This document shows positions 8,117-17,873 of a DNA stretch of 49,943 bases, piece by piece; the stretch's first letter is position 1; every line of letters starts with the position of its first letter. The translations under genes were made by a program, and so were the position numbers. Source of the stretch: REEB95 sp035648735 (GTDB lineage Bacteria; Pseudomonadota; Alphaproteobacteria; ATCC43930; CGMCC-115725); assembly GCA_035648735.1 (NCBI GenBank), contig DASRKX010000066.1:1-49943 (forward strand), read 5' to 3'. The notes under the pieces were generated by a model. It worked only from the letters and a program-made list of their open reading frames with translations, was not told where the DNA came from and searched no databases.

Positions 8117-9442
8117 ATGACCGATCTATTTCAAAGATTGCGCGCCCGAAGCGAGATCCTGCACCAGCAGCTGTGGGCGCGCTACGCGGTCTTTCGCCTT
8201 GAACTCCACCAACGCACCACCGTGGCTCAGCGGCGCATCGGCGCCGTCGCCCTTATCCTCCTACTCGTTGTCATCGTCGGGTTGTGGATCCGCGGGCGCG
8301 GCACCACCGCCCCGCACGCCGCCGTGCCGCTGCCCGTCGTCGCCGCTACCGCCGAGACCGGCGACATGCCGATTACCTACACCGCGCTCGGTACGGTGAC
8401 GCCGCTCGCCTCGGTGACGGTCAAGTCGCAGATCAACGGCTATCTCGCGCAAATCGAATTCCGCGAAGGGCAGGAAGTCAATGCCGGCGATGCGCTCGCC
8501 GAGATCGATCCGCGTCCCTATCAGGCGGCACTCGAGCAGGCACAGGGCCAGTTGCAGCGCGACCAAGCGCAGCTCGAAGGCGCCCGCGTCGATCTCGCGC
8601 GTTACCGCACGCTGCTGGCGCAGGACTCGATCGCCAAGCAGACTTATGACGACCAGGTTGCCACCGTTCACCAGCTCGAAGGCACGGTGCAGCTCGATCA
8701 GGGCATCGTCGCGAATGCCAAGGTCAATCTCGCTTATTGCCACATCACCGCGCCGGTCGCGGGCCGTCTCGGTCTTCGCCAGGTCGACGCCGGAAATTAC
8801 GTCACCGCGTCCGACGCCAACGGCATCGTGATGCTCAACCAGATGAAGCCGATCTCGGTGCTGTTCTCGCTGCCCGAGGACGACCTGCCCTCGATCGTCA
8901 AGCAGACGCGCGCCGGCAACACGTTGGCCGCGGCGGCTTTCGGCCGCACCGGGGTGACCCAGCTGGCGAGCGGCCAGCTCCTCACCATCGACAACAATAT
9001 CGACGTCACCACCGGAACCTTCAAATTGCGCGCCCAATTCGCCAATGACGATGAAATTCTCTACCCGAGCCAGTTCGTCAACGTGCAGCTCACCGTCGAT
9101 GTGATTCACAACGTCGTCATCATACCGGTCTCGGCGATCCAGCGCGGCTCGCCCGGCACCTATGTCTATCTGGTGAAAGCCGACAACACCGTCGCGGCAC
9201 AGCCCGTGACGCTCGGTCCGACCCAGGGCGAGCGCGTCGCCGTGACCGCGGGCCTCAAGGTCGGCGATCCGATCGTCGTCGACGGCGCCGACAAGCTCAA
9301 GGCCGGCGCCAAGGTCACGGTGCGGCAGACCACCGGCTCGAACGGCGGCACTGCTGCGCCCGCCTCCGCGCCGCCGGCCGGGAACTCCCCGACGGACAAT
9401 TCTCAGTCCGGCGGTCAGCGACGCTCGCGGAGCAGCCCATGA
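8117..9442 (+). CDS. RND efflux periplasmic adaptor (membrane fusion protein), MdtA-like
   Basis: A 441-residue adaptor that links an inner-membrane RND pump to an outer-membrane channel. About 40 cytoplasmic residues are followed by one membrane anchor (about 41-59, rich in L, V and I). Then come the lipoyl half-motif GYLAQIEFREGQEVNAGDAL, an alpha-helical hairpin (about 135-195, coiled-coil character), the second lipoyl half ITAPVAGRLGLRQVDAGNYV, a beta-barrel and the membrane-proximal domain. The tail is low-complexity (Gly, Ser, Pro, Ala). Adaptors of this type usually have a cleaved signal or short anchor, so the long N-terminal extension is slightly unusual. It is the first gene of an operon running through the release-factor-like gene at 17394. 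Confidence 0.92.
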   Translation: MTDLFQRLRARSEILHQQLWARYAVFRLELHQRTTVAQRRIGAVALILLLVVIVGLWIRGRGTTAPHAAVPLPVVAATAETGDMPITYTALGTVTPLASVTVKSQINGYLAQIEFREGQEVNAGDALAEIDPRPYQAALEQAQGQLQRDQAQLEGARVDLARYRTLLAQDSIAKQTYDDQVATVHQLEGTVQLDQGIVANAKVNLAYCHITAPVAGRLGLRQVDAGNYVTASDANGIVMLNQMKPISVLFSLPEDDLPSIVKQTRAGNTLAAAAFGRTGVTQLASGQLLTIDNNIDVTTGTFKLRAQFANDDEILYPSQFVNVQLTVDVIHNVVIIPVSAIQRGSPGTYVYLVKADNTVAAQPVTLGPTQGERVAVTAGLKVGDPIVVDGADKLKAGAKVTVRQTTGSNGGTAAPASAPPAGNSPTDNSQSGGQRRSRSSP

Positions 9443-9465
9443 TCCGTCTCCGCCGGCGCGACTAA
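9439..9465 (+). other. Possible 8-codon minicistron between adaptor and pump
   Basis: An ATG overlapping the adaptor stop (ATGA at 9439-9442) opens eight codons reading MIRLRRRD, then TAA at 9463-9465, whose last two bases begin the AAGGAAGG ribosome binding site of the next gene. Half of the residues are arginine. It may help hand ribosomes on to the TTG start at 9480, or it may be chance. Confidence 0.2.
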
Positions 9466-9479
9466 GGAAGGCGGCGGCG

Positions 9480-12400
9480 TTGAGTCCATCACGTCCGTTC
9501 ATCCTGCGCCCGGTGGCGACCTCGCTGCTGATGGTCGCCATCCTGCTGAGCGGCATCGTTGCCTTCCGCTTCCTGCCGCTGGCGGCGCTGCCCGAGGTCG
9601 ACTACCCGACCATTCAGGTGATGACGTTCTACCCCGGCGCCTCGCCCGACGTGATGACCTCCTCGGTGACGGCGCCCCTCGAGGTCCAATTCGGGCAAAT
9701 GCCCAATTTGACCCAGATGTCGTCGCAGAGCTCGGCCGGCGCCTCGGTCATCACGCTGCAATTCGGATTAAATATCTCGCTGGATATAGCGGAACAAGAA
9801 GTTCAGGCGGCGATCAATGCCGCTGGCAATCTGCTGCCCTCCGACCTGCCGGCGCCGCCGATCTATGCCAAGGTCAACCCGGCCGACGCGCCGATTCTGA
9901 CGCTGGCGATCACCTCGGCGACAATGCCGCTGCCGCAGGTCGAGGATGTGGTCGACACCCGGCTCGCCTCGAAGATATCGCAGCTGCCGGGCGTCGGCCT
10001 CGTCACTCTCAACGGCGGCCAGCGGCCGGCGGTGCGCGTTCAGGCCGATCTGCGCGCGCTCGCCGCCCACGGCCTCAACATCGACGATTTGCGCACCACG
10101 CTGGCCAACGCCAACGTCAACACGCCCAAGGGCAATTTCGACGGGCCGACGCGCTCCTACACCATCAATGCCAACGATCAGCTCCAGGCGGCCGACGATT
10201 ATCTGGGATTGGTCATCGCGTACAAGAACGGCGCGCCGGTTCACCTGGGCGACGTAGCGAACGTCATCAATGGCTCCGAGAACACCAAGCTCGGTGCCTG
10301 GATGAACAATACGCCGGCGATCATCCTGAACGTCCAGCGCCAGCCCGGCGCCAACGTAATAGCCGTGGTCGACGGCATCACGCAGCTCCTGCCGCAGCTC
10401 CGGGCGTCGCTGCCCCAATCGCTCGACGTCGCGGTGCTCAACGACCGCACCGTCACCATCCGCGCTTCCGTGCACGACGTCGAATTCGAGCTGACGCTGG
10501 CGGTGATCCTGGTGGTGCTGGTGATCTTCGTCTTCCTGCGCTCGATGCGCGCCACCATCATCCCCAGCCTTTCCGTGCCGCTGTCGCTCGTCGGCACTTT
10601 CGGCGCCATGTATCTCCTGGGGTTCAGCCTCGACAATTTGTCATTGATGGCGCTCACCATTGCATCGGGCTTCGTCGTCGACGACGCGATCGTGATGATC
10701 GAGAACATCTCGCGCTACATCGAGGAAGGCGAGACGCCGTTGCGCGCCGCCTTGCGCGGCTCGGAGCAAGTCGGCTTCACCATCATATCGCTCACCGTCT
10801 CGCTGATCGCCGTTCTCATCCCGCTGCTTTTCATGGGCGATGTGGTCGGGCGGCTGTTCCGCGAATTCGCGATCACGCTGGCGATCACCATACTGATTTC
10901 CGCGGTGGTGTCGCTGACTCTGGTGCCGATGGCCTGCGCCAAGCTGCTCCGCCGCACCAATGAGGCTACCGAAAGCAGGTTTCAGCGCTGGAGCCGCGTG
11001 AAGTTCGACGCGCTCGTCGCCCGCTACGGCGTGGCGCTCAACTGGGTGTTGGATCGCGGGCGCGCGACGCTCCTGGTTGCCGTGGCGACGCTCGCGGTAA
11101 CGGCACTGCTGTATGTCCTGATCCCAAAGGGCTTCTTTCCGGTCCAGGACACCGGCCTGATCCAAGGCATCTCCGAGGGCGCGCAGAGCCTGTCCTATTC
11201 GGCGATGGCGGACCACCAGCAACAGCTCGCCCAGGCCATCCTGAAGGATCCCGATGTCGAAAGCCTGTCCTCCTTCATCGGCGTCGACGGCTCCAACACG
11301 ACTCTCAACAGCGGCCGCCTGCTCATCAACCTGAAGCCGCAGAACCAGCGCAGCAACGACGTGACGACCGTGATCCGTCGCCTGCAGCAGGAAACCGCGC
11401 AGGTCGACGGCATGACGCTCTATCTCCAGCCGGTGCAGGATCTCACCATCGACACGACGGTCAGCCGCAGCCAGTACCAATTCGTTCTCGAGGACGCCAA
11501 TACCGACGAACTCGCTCAATGGGTTCCGAAGCTGGTCGACAAGCTCAGCCAGACCGCCGGCTTCGCCGACGTGACGAGCGACCAGGAGAATGACGGGCTG
11601 ACGGCCTATATCACGATCGACCGCGACACCGCCGGCCGCTTCGGCATCACGCCCGCCACCATCGACAATGCGCTCTATGATTCCTTCGGCCAGCGCATCG
11701 TTTCGACCATCTTCACCCAATCGAATCAGTACCGCGTCATCCTCGAAGCCACGCCGCTGCTGCAGCAATCGCTCGACGCGCTCTCGGCGATCTATCTGCC
11801 GACATCGACCGGGGGCGGTCAGGTGCCGCTCTCCGCCATTGCGCACGTCGAAACCCGCACCGCCCCCCTGCAGATCGACCATCTCGGCCAGTTTCCCGCC
11901 AACACCATCTCCTTCAACCTGGCGGCGGGCTCGTCGCTTGGCGAAGCCGTCACGGCGATCAAGCAGGCCGAGAGCGGCATCGGCCTGCCGAAGAGCGTCA
12001 TCACCGTCTTCCAGGGCACCATGCAGGCCTTCCAAACCTCGCTTAACAACGAGCTCTTCCTCATTCTTGCCGCGGTGGTCACGGTCTACATCGTGCTGGG
12101 CGTGCTCTATGAGAGCTACATCCATCCCGTCACGATCCTGTCGACGCTGCCCTCGGCCGGCATTGGCGCGCTGCTGGCGCTCATCCTCGTCCGTGACGAC
12201 CTCACGATCATCGCCATCATCGGCATCATTCTGCTGATCGGCATCGTCAAGAAGAACGCGATCATGATGATCGACTTCGCCCTCGACGCGGAGCGCAACG
12301 AGGGCAAGTCGACGCGTGACGCGATCTACCAGGCCTCGCTGCTCCGCTTCCGGCCGATCCTGATGACGACGATGTGCGCCATCCTGGGCGCGACGCCGCT

Positions 12401-12620
12401 GATGCTCGGCACCGGCGTCGGCTCGGAGCTGCGCCATCCTCTCGGTCTCAGCATTATCGGCGGCTTGATCGTCAGCCAGGTGCTGACGCTCTTCACCACC
12501 CCCGTGATCTATCTCGCTTTCGATCGCATGGCGCTACGATTCCGCGGCCGCACCGCGGGCTTCGTCAACCGCGACACGCTCGACGGCGGCGGCGCGGACA
12601 ACGGGAATCCTGCCGAATGA
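9480..12620 (+). CDS. RND multidrug efflux pump subunit, MdtB-like
   Basis: A 1046-residue proton-driven inner-membrane transporter of the HAE1 family. It has the expected order: N-terminal helix (FILRPVATSLLMVAILLSG), large periplasmic loop, helices 2-6, second periplasmic loop and helices 8-12. The proton-relay aspartates are D401-D402 in GFVVDDAIVMIEN. The late block LIGIVKKNAIMMIDFALDAE is a family hallmark. The start is TTG at 9480, 8 bases after AAGGAAGG; the protein then begins MSPSRPFILRP, as relatives do. The next pump gene overlaps its stop by four bases (ATGA). Tandem MdtB/MdtC-type pairs work as heterotrimers; substrates in the family include bile salts, novobiocin and other amphiphiles, but the substrate here is unknown. 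Confidence 0.93.
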   Translation: MSPSRPFILRPVATSLLMVAILLSGIVAFRFLPLAALPEVDYPTIQVMTFYPGASPDVMTSSVTAPLEVQFGQMPNLTQMSSQSSAGASVITLQFGLNISLDIAEQEVQAAINAAGNLLPSDLPAPPIYAKVNPADAPILTLAITSATMPLPQVEDVVDTRLASKISQLPGVGLVTLNGGQRPAVRVQADLRALAAHGLNIDDLRTTLANANVNTPKGNFDGPTRSYTINANDQLQAADDYLGLVIAYKNGAPVHLGDVANVINGSENTKLGAWMNNTPAIILNVQRQPGANVIAVVDGITQLLPQLRASLPQSLDVAVLNDRTVTIRASVHDVEFELTLAVILVVLVIFVFLRSMRATIIPSLSVPLSLVGTFGAMYLLGFSLDNLSLMALTIASGFVVDDAIVMIENISRYIEEGETPLRAALRGSEQVGFTIISLTVSLIAVLIPLLFMGDVVGRLFREFAITLAITILISAVVSLTLVPMACAKLLRRTNEATESRFQRWSRVKFDALVARYGVALNWVLDRGRATLLVAVATLAVTALLYVLIPKGFFPVQDTGLIQGISEGAQSLSYSAMADHQQQLAQAILKDPDVESLSSFIGVDGSNTTLNSGRLLINLKPQNQRSNDVTTVIRRLQQETAQVDGMTLYLQPVQDLTIDTTVSRSQYQFVLEDANTDELAQWVPKLVDKLSQTAGFADVTSDQENDGLTAYITIDRDTAGRFGITPATIDNALYDSFGQRIVSTIFTQSNQYRVILEATPLLQQSLDALSAIYLPTSTGGGQVPLSAIAHVETRTAPLQIDHLGQFPANTISFNLAAGSSLGEAVTAIKQAESGIGLPKSVITVFQGTMQAFQTSLNNELFLILAAVVTVYIVLGVLYESYIHPVTILSTLPSAGIGALLALILVRDDLTIIAIIGIILLIGIVKKNAIMMIDFALDAERNEGKSTRDAIYQASLLRFRPILMTTMCAILGATPLMLGTGVGSELRHPLGLSIIGGLIVSQVLTLFTTPVIYLAFDRMALRFRGRTAGFVNRDTLDGGGADNGNPAE

Positions 12621-15600
12621 ACCCTTCTTCGTTCTTCATCCGCCGCTCGGTCGCCACCACGCTCCTCACCGTCGGCGTGGCCCTGGCGGGCATCATCGCG
12701 TTCTTCCGGCTCCCGGTTTCGCCGCTGCCGCAGGTGGATTTTCCGACCATCTCGGTGCGCGCCTCCATGCCCGGCGCCAGCCCCGAGGTCATGTCGACCA
12801 GCGTCGCAACGCCGCTCGAGCGTCATTTGGGCCAAATTGCCGACGTGACGGAAATGACATCGTCGAGCTCAGTCGGCTCGACCCGCATCACGCTGCAATT
12901 CGGACTCGACCGCGATATCGACGGCGCCGCGCGCGACGTGCAGGCGGCGATCAACGCCGCCCGCGTCGATCTGCCGGCCAGCCTGCACAGCAACCCGACC
13001 TACAAGAAGGTCAACCCGGCCGACGCGCCGGTGATGATCCTGACGCTGACCTCCGACACGCTTGACCGCGGCCGAATGTACGACGCCGCCACCACGGTGC
13101 TGGCGCAGAAAATCTCGCAGATCCCCGGCGTCGGCGAAGTTGATGTCAGCGGCAGCGCGCTCCCCGCCGTGCGCGCCGAGCTCAACCCCGACGCGTTGTT
13201 CAAATACGGCATCGGTCTCGAAGACGTTCGCGCCGCGCTGTCGGCGGCGAATGCGCACGCCCCAAAAGGCGCCATCGAGGATTCCGGGCGGCATTACCAG
13301 ATCTACGACAACGATCAGGCGCGGACCGCGGCGGAATTCCAGGGTCTGGTGATCGCCTATCGCAACGGCGCGGCGGTGCGGCTCGAGGACATCGCCGACG
13401 TCCAGGATTCGGTCGAGAACGTCCGCAATGCCGGCCTCGCCAACGGCAAGCCCGCGGTGCTCATCATCATTTACCGCCAGCCGGGCGGCAACATCATCGA
13501 CACTGTCGACCGTGTCACGGCCGCGTTGCCGCAGCTTCAGGTCGAGATACCCGCCGCCATCGACATCAACGTCGCGGTGGACCGCTCGACCACCATCCGC
13601 ACCTCGCTCTCCGACGTCGAGCGCACGCTGGTCATCTCGACGCTGCTGGTTATTCTGGTCGTGTTCCTCTTTCTGCGGAACGGCCGCGCCACCCTCATCC
13701 CCAGTGTCGCGGTGCCGGTTTCGTTGATCGGCACCTTCGGCGTCATGTATCTCCTCGGCTACAGCCTGGACAACCTCTCGCTCATGGCGCTGACGGTGGC
13801 GACCGGCTTCGTCGTCGACGACGCCATCGTCGTGCTGGAGAATACGACGCGCCATATCGAGGCAGGCATGCCGCGCTTCCAGGCGGCGCTGCTGGGCGCG
13901 CGCGAGGTGAGTTTCACCGTGCTGTCGATGAGCTTGTCGCTGGTCGCGGTATTCACGCCCATCCTATTGATGGGCGGCATCGTCGGGCGCCTGTTCCGCG
14001 AATTCGCCATGACACTGTCCATCGCCATCATGGTGTCCCTGGTGGTCTCGCTCACCACCACGCCGATGATGTGCGCCCGGCTATTGCGGCGCGAGGAGCC
14101 GGGCCGGCAGAGCCGCCTCGCCGCCTGGAGCGAGCGCAATTTCGAGCGCCTGCGCGGCGGCTACGGCCGCAGCCTCGGCTGGTCGCTGCGCCATTCCCGC
14201 ATCATCCTTGCCATCCTGGCGGCGACGCTCTGCCTCAACGTGCTGCTTTACATCATCGTGCCCAAGGGCTTCTTCCCGCAGCAGGACACCGGGCGCCTGA
14301 CCGGCGGCATCCAGGCCGACCAGAGCATCTCGTTCCAGCTGATGCGGCAGAAGCTGACGCAATTCATCGCCATCATGCGCCAGGACAAGGCGATCGACAG
14401 CGTCGTCGGCTTCACCGGCGGCGGCCAGACCAATTCGGGCTTCGTCTTCGCCGCGCTGAAGCCCTTGTCCCAGCGCTCGGACAGCGTCGACCAGGTGATC
14501 GCGCGGCTGCGCAACGAGCTCTCGGTCGTGCCGGGCGCCACGTTGTTTCTCCAGGCGGTGCAGGACATCCGCATCGGCGGGCGCCAATCCAACGCGCAAT
14601 ACCAGTACACGCTGCAAGCCGACGATCTCAATGAGCTCTATCTCTGGGTTCCGAAAATCACCGAGGCATTGCAACACGTTCCGGAGCTGACGGATGTCAA
14701 TTCCGATCAACAGAACAAGGGCCTCGAGGTCGATCTCCATATCGACCGCTCGACCGCCGCGCGGCTGGGGGTCAGCTTGAGCCAGATCGACAATACGCTC
14801 TACGACGCCTTCGGCCAGCGCCAAGTCTCGACCATCTACAATCCGCTGAACCAGTACCATGTCATCATGGAGGTGGCGCCGAGCTTCTGGCAGAGCCCGG
14901 ATTCATTGAAAGGCATCTATGTCAGCACCGCGGGCGGTGCCGCCAGCGGCACGCAATCGACCAACGCCGTCGCCGGCACCATCGTGCAGAAAGGACAGAG
15001 CATCTCGAATGCGAGCGTCGCTGCTGCCACCGACTCGGCGCGCAATGCTGCCACCAATGCGCTGGCGAATTCGACCCACTCCAGCGCCTCCACGGGTGCC
15101 GCGGTGAGCACCAAAAGGGAGACCATGGTGCCGCTCGCGGCCTTCTCCAGTTATGGGCCCGGCACCACACCGCTGGCGGTCAATCACCAGGGCCTGGCGG
15201 TCGCCTCGACCATCTCGTTCAATCTCGCACCCGGCGCGTCCCTCAGCGCGGCGACAACCGCCGTCGCCGATGCCATGCGCAGCCTCGGCGTGCCCGAGGA
15301 TATCCGCGGCAATTTTCAGGGCACCGCCCAAATCTACCAGCAGTCGCTCGCCAACGAGCCGATCCTCATTCTCGCCGCGCTGATCGCGGTCTACATCGTG
15401 CTCGGCGTGCTCTACGAGAGCTATATCCATCCGATCACCATCCTGTCGACGCTGCCCTCGGCCGGTGTCGGCGCGTTGCTGGCGCTGATGCTGTTCCACA
15501 TCGAGTTCAGCATCATCGCGCTCATCGGCGTCATCCTGCTCATCGGTATCGTCAAGAAAAACGCCATCATGATGATCGACTTCGCTCTCGACGCCGAACG

Positions 15601-15907
15601 CAATCACGGGTTGAGTTCGCGCGACGCCATCTTCCAGGCCGCGATCATGCGCTTCCGGCCAATCATGATGACCACCGCGGCGGCCATGCTCGGCGCTCTT
15701 CCGCTGGCGATAGGGTTGGGCGAAGGCGGCGAGCTGCGCCGGCCGCTCGGGATATCCATCGTCGGCGGATTGCTGGTGAGTCAGCTCCTGACGCTCTACA
15801 CCACGCCGGTGATCTACCTCTATCTCGACCGCCTGCACCTCTGGAGCGAGCGTCGGCGGCGCGGCGGCGCGCTGGTGCCCGCCGGCCATCCGGTGGTGGG
15901 CGAATGA
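12617..15907 (+). CDS. RND multidrug efflux pump subunit, MdtC-like, with periplasmic insertion
   Basis: A 1096-residue partner of the preceding pump. It starts at the ATG of ATGA 12617-12620. Proton-relay aspartates are D401-D402 (GFVVDDAIVVLEN), and the LIGIVKKNAIMMIDFALDAE block is present near the end. MdtC-type proteins are usually about 1025-1040 residues. The excess is explained by a low-complexity Ala/Ser/Thr/Asn-rich insert at about residues 770-834 (bases 14925-15117), between GIYVSTAGG and METMVPLAAF, in the second periplasmic loop. The sister pump has only a few residues at the same place. The insert keeps frame and codon style, so the gene looks functional. Its stop overlaps the outer-membrane channel gene by ATGA at 15904-15907. 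Confidence 0.92.
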   Translation: MNPSSFFIRRSVATTLLTVGVALAGIIAFFRLPVSPLPQVDFPTISVRASMPGASPEVMSTSVATPLERHLGQIADVTEMTSSSSVGSTRITLQFGLDRDIDGAARDVQAAINAARVDLPASLHSNPTYKKVNPADAPVMILTLTSDTLDRGRMYDAATTVLAQKISQIPGVGEVDVSGSALPAVRAELNPDALFKYGIGLEDVRAALSAANAHAPKGAIEDSGRHYQIYDNDQARTAAEFQGLVIAYRNGAAVRLEDIADVQDSVENVRNAGLANGKPAVLIIIYRQPGGNIIDTVDRVTAALPQLQVEIPAAIDINVAVDRSTTIRTSLSDVERTLVISTLLVILVVFLFLRNGRATLIPSVAVPVSLIGTFGVMYLLGYSLDNLSLMALTVATGFVVDDAIVVLENTTRHIEAGMPRFQAALLGAREVSFTVLSMSLSLVAVFTPILLMGGIVGRLFREFAMTLSIAIMVSLVVSLTTTPMMCARLLRREEPGRQSRLAAWSERNFERLRGGYGRSLGWSLRHSRIILAILAATLCLNVLLYIIVPKGFFPQQDTGRLTGGIQADQSISFQLMRQKLTQFIAIMRQDKAIDSVVGFTGGGQTNSGFVFAALKPLSQRSDSVDQVIARLRNELSVVPGATLFLQAVQDIRIGGRQSNAQYQYTLQADDLNELYLWVPKITEALQHVPELTDVNSDQQNKGLEVDLHIDRSTAARLGVSLSQIDNTLYDAFGQRQVSTIYNPLNQYHVIMEVAPSFWQSPDSLKGIYVSTAGGAASGTQSTNAVAGTIVQKGQSISNASVAAATDSARNAATNALANSTHSSASTGAAVSTKRETMVPLAAFSSYGPGTTPLAVNHQGLAVASTISFNLAPGASLSAATTAVADAMRSLGVPEDIRGNFQGTAQIYQQSLANEPILILAALIAVYIVLGVLYESYIHPITILSTLPSAGVGALLALMLFHIEFSIIALIGVILLIGIVKKNAIMMIDFALDAERNHGLSSRDAIFQAAIMRFRPIMMTTAAAMLGALPLAIGLGEGGELRRPLGISIVGGLLVSQLLTLYTTPVIYLYLDRLHLWSERRRRGGALVPAGHPVVGE

Positions 15908-17397
15908 TCTGCCGCCGCCAAATCCTGGCCCCGGCGCTCGCCGCGTTGCTCGCCGCCTGCGCCGTCGGACCCGATTATCAGCGCCCACCCGTCGAAACGC
16001 CGGCCGCCTTCAAGGAGATCGCCGGCTGGAAGCCGGTCGAGCCCAAGCTGCCGGCGGCGGGCGCGCCGGTTTGGTCGGTCTATGGCGACAAGGTGCTCGA
16101 CGATCTGATCCGCCAGGTTGATGTCTCGAACCAGAATCTCAAGGCGTCCGAAGCCGCCTATCGCCAGGCCGTCGCCATCGTCGGCGAGAACCGCGCGTCG
16201 TTCTTCCCGACCCTCAATATCGACGGCAGTGCGGTGCGCTCCGGCACGCATGGCGCCGCCACCACAGGCGGCACCACCGCCTCGCGGTCGACGGGCTTGC
16301 GCGTCTCCAACCAATTCGCCGTCAGCGGCCAGGCGGCGTGGGTTCCCGACATCTGGGGGCAGGTGCGTCGCCAGGTCGAAGGTGCCACCGCCACCGCCCA
16401 GGCCGACGCCGCCCAGATTGCGGCGGCGCGCCTCTCGGCCCAGGCGACGCTGGCGGAGGATTATTTCGCGCTCCGCATTCTCGATGAGCAGAAGCGGCTG
16501 TTCGACGACACCGTCGCCGCCTATCTGCGGCAATTGCATATCACCGAGAACAAGTATCGCGCCGGCAATGTCGGCCGCTCCGATTTGGAGCAGGCGCGCG
16601 CGCAATACGAGAACGCGCGCTCGCAGGACGTGGCACTGGGCGTGGCGCGGGCGCAGAACGAGCATGCCATCGCCGTGCTCATCGGCAAGCCGCCCGCCGC
16701 TTTCGCGTTGTCACCGGCGCCGCTCGATTTCCATGTTCCGGTGGTGCCGGTGGGATTGCCGTCGACGCTGCTCGAGCGCAACCCGACGGTGGCTTCCGCC
16801 GAGCGGCAGATGGCCGCCGCCAATGCCCAGATCGGCGTCGCCGTCGCCGGCTATTTCCCGACCATCACGCTCGGCGCCAGCTACGGCTTCACGAGCAATG
16901 CGCTCAGCACCCTCATCAGCACCGCGAGCAGCGCCTGGTCCTTCGGCCTGACCTCGCTCAGCGCGCCGATCTTCAACGGCTTTCTCACCCATTACCAGGT
17001 CGAGGCGGCGGGCGCCGCCTATGATCAGACCGTCGCCACCTACCGCCAGACGGTGCTGACCGCTTTCCAGGGCGTCGAGGACAACATCGCCGCGCTGCGC
17101 ATTCTGCAGGATCAGGCCGAAATCCAGGGGCGCGCGACGCGTGCCGCGGCCGAGGCCGAGCGCCTGATCCTGAACCAGTACAAGGCCGGCACCGTCGATT
17201 ACACCAGCGTGGTGACGGCGCAGGCGACCTCGCTCGGCGATCAGCAGACGTCCCTCACCATCATGCAGAGCCGCTTGAATGCCAGTGTCCTGCTGATCGA
17301 GAATCTGGGCGGCAATTGGAGCAATGCCGATCTGCCGGACGCGTCCCTGCCGGTCCCGCCGCCCGCCGATCCGCCGCCGGAAGAGGTCAAGCCGTGA
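15904..17397 (+). CDS. Outer-membrane efflux channel lipoprotein, OprM/NodT family
   Basis: A 497-residue TolC-like channel that completes the tripartite pump. The N-terminus is a lipoprotein signal with the lipobox LAAC, placing the lipidated cysteine at 19, followed by the family-typical AVGPDYQRPP. Two related halves of about 200 residues carry the long helices (for example ATAQADAAQIAAARLSAQAT and the repeat near VVTAQATSLGDQQTSLTIMQ). It ends in a proline-rich tail. It overlaps its upstream partner by four bases, and the next gene overlaps its own stop (GTGA), so all five genes appear translationally coupled or closely spaced in one operon. Confidence 0.92.
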   Translation: MICRRQILAPALAALLAACAVGPDYQRPPVETPAAFKEIAGWKPVEPKLPAAGAPVWSVYGDKVLDDLIRQVDVSNQNLKASEAAYRQAVAIVGENRASFFPTLNIDGSAVRSGTHGAATTGGTTASRSTGLRVSNQFAVSGQAAWVPDIWGQVRRQVEGATATAQADAAQIAAARLSAQATLAEDYFALRILDEQKRLFDDTVAAYLRQLHITENKYRAGNVGRSDLEQARAQYENARSQDVALGVARAQNEHAIAVLIGKPPAAFALSPAPLDFHVPVVPVGLPSTLLERNPTVASAERQMAAANAQIGVAVAGYFPTITLGASYGFTSNALSTLISTASSAWSFGLTSLSAPIFNGFLTHYQVEAAGAAYDQTVATYRQTVLTAFQGVEDNIAALRILQDQAEIQGRATRAAAEAERLILNQYKAGTVDYTSVVTAQATSLGDQQTSLTIMQSRLNASVLLIENLGGNWSNADLPDASLPVPPPADPPPEEVKP

Positions 17398-17822
17398 TTG
17401 GGGCCGCACCGCCGGTCGTCGAGATCGATGAAACCGCGATCGAGGAGGATTTCATTCTCGGTGCCGGGCCGGGCGGTCAGGCCGTCAACAAGCAGGCGAC
17501 GGCGGTGCAGCTGCGCTACGACACCGGCCGCGCCTGGGGGCTCAACGACGGCATGCGGCGCCGGCTCCGCACGATCGCCGGCAAGCGCATGAACCGCGAT
17601 GGAATCATCGTCATCACCGCGCACCGGTTCCGCAGCCAAGGCCAGAACCGCCGTGACGCCCGCGCGCGACTCCTGGCCATGCTCGAACAGGCCGCCACGG
17701 TGCCGAAGCCCCGCCGCCCCACCAAGCCGAGCAAGGGCGCGCGCCGCCGCCGCCTCGATACCAAGCGGGCGCATGGCCGCACCAAGCGCCTGCGCCGGCC
17801 CGATTCCGGCAGCGAAGAATAA
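17394..17822 (+). CDS. arfB: ArfB-type peptidyl-tRNA hydrolase, alternative ribosome rescue factor
   Basis: A 142-residue release-factor-like protein. ArfB (YaeJ) enters stalled ribosomes lacking a stop codon and hydrolyses peptidyl-tRNA. The catalytic GGQ is at 27-29 in GAGPGGQAVNK, followed by the domain's TAVQLRYD and RSQGQNR segments. The basic C-terminal tail (about 100-142, many Arg and Lys) is what ArfB threads into the empty mRNA channel. Length matches E. coli ArfB (140), and there is no codon-recognition domain. The start is GTG at 17394, overlapping the channel gene stop as GTGA and 8 bases after GGAAGAGG; the next in-frame ATG would lie after the GGQ. Its place as the last coupled gene of an efflux operon is unusual. 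Confidence 0.9.
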   Translation: MIGAAPPVVEIDETAIEEDFILGAGPGGQAVNKQATAVQLRYDTGRAWGLNDGMRRRLRTIAGKRMNRDGIIVITAHRFRSQGQNRRDARARLLAMLEQAATVPKPRRPTKPSKGARRRRLDTKRAHGRTKRLRRPDSGSEE

Positions 17823-17873
17823 ATCCACGCCGGCGCTTCGCGTCGCCTGGCCTCCTGGTGTATCTTTTCGCGC

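Noticed and set aside
10641..12437. Long antisense frame in the MdtB-like pump gene
   Set aside because: A shadow of the pump gene with low-complexity Arg/Asp/Gln composition and no family match.
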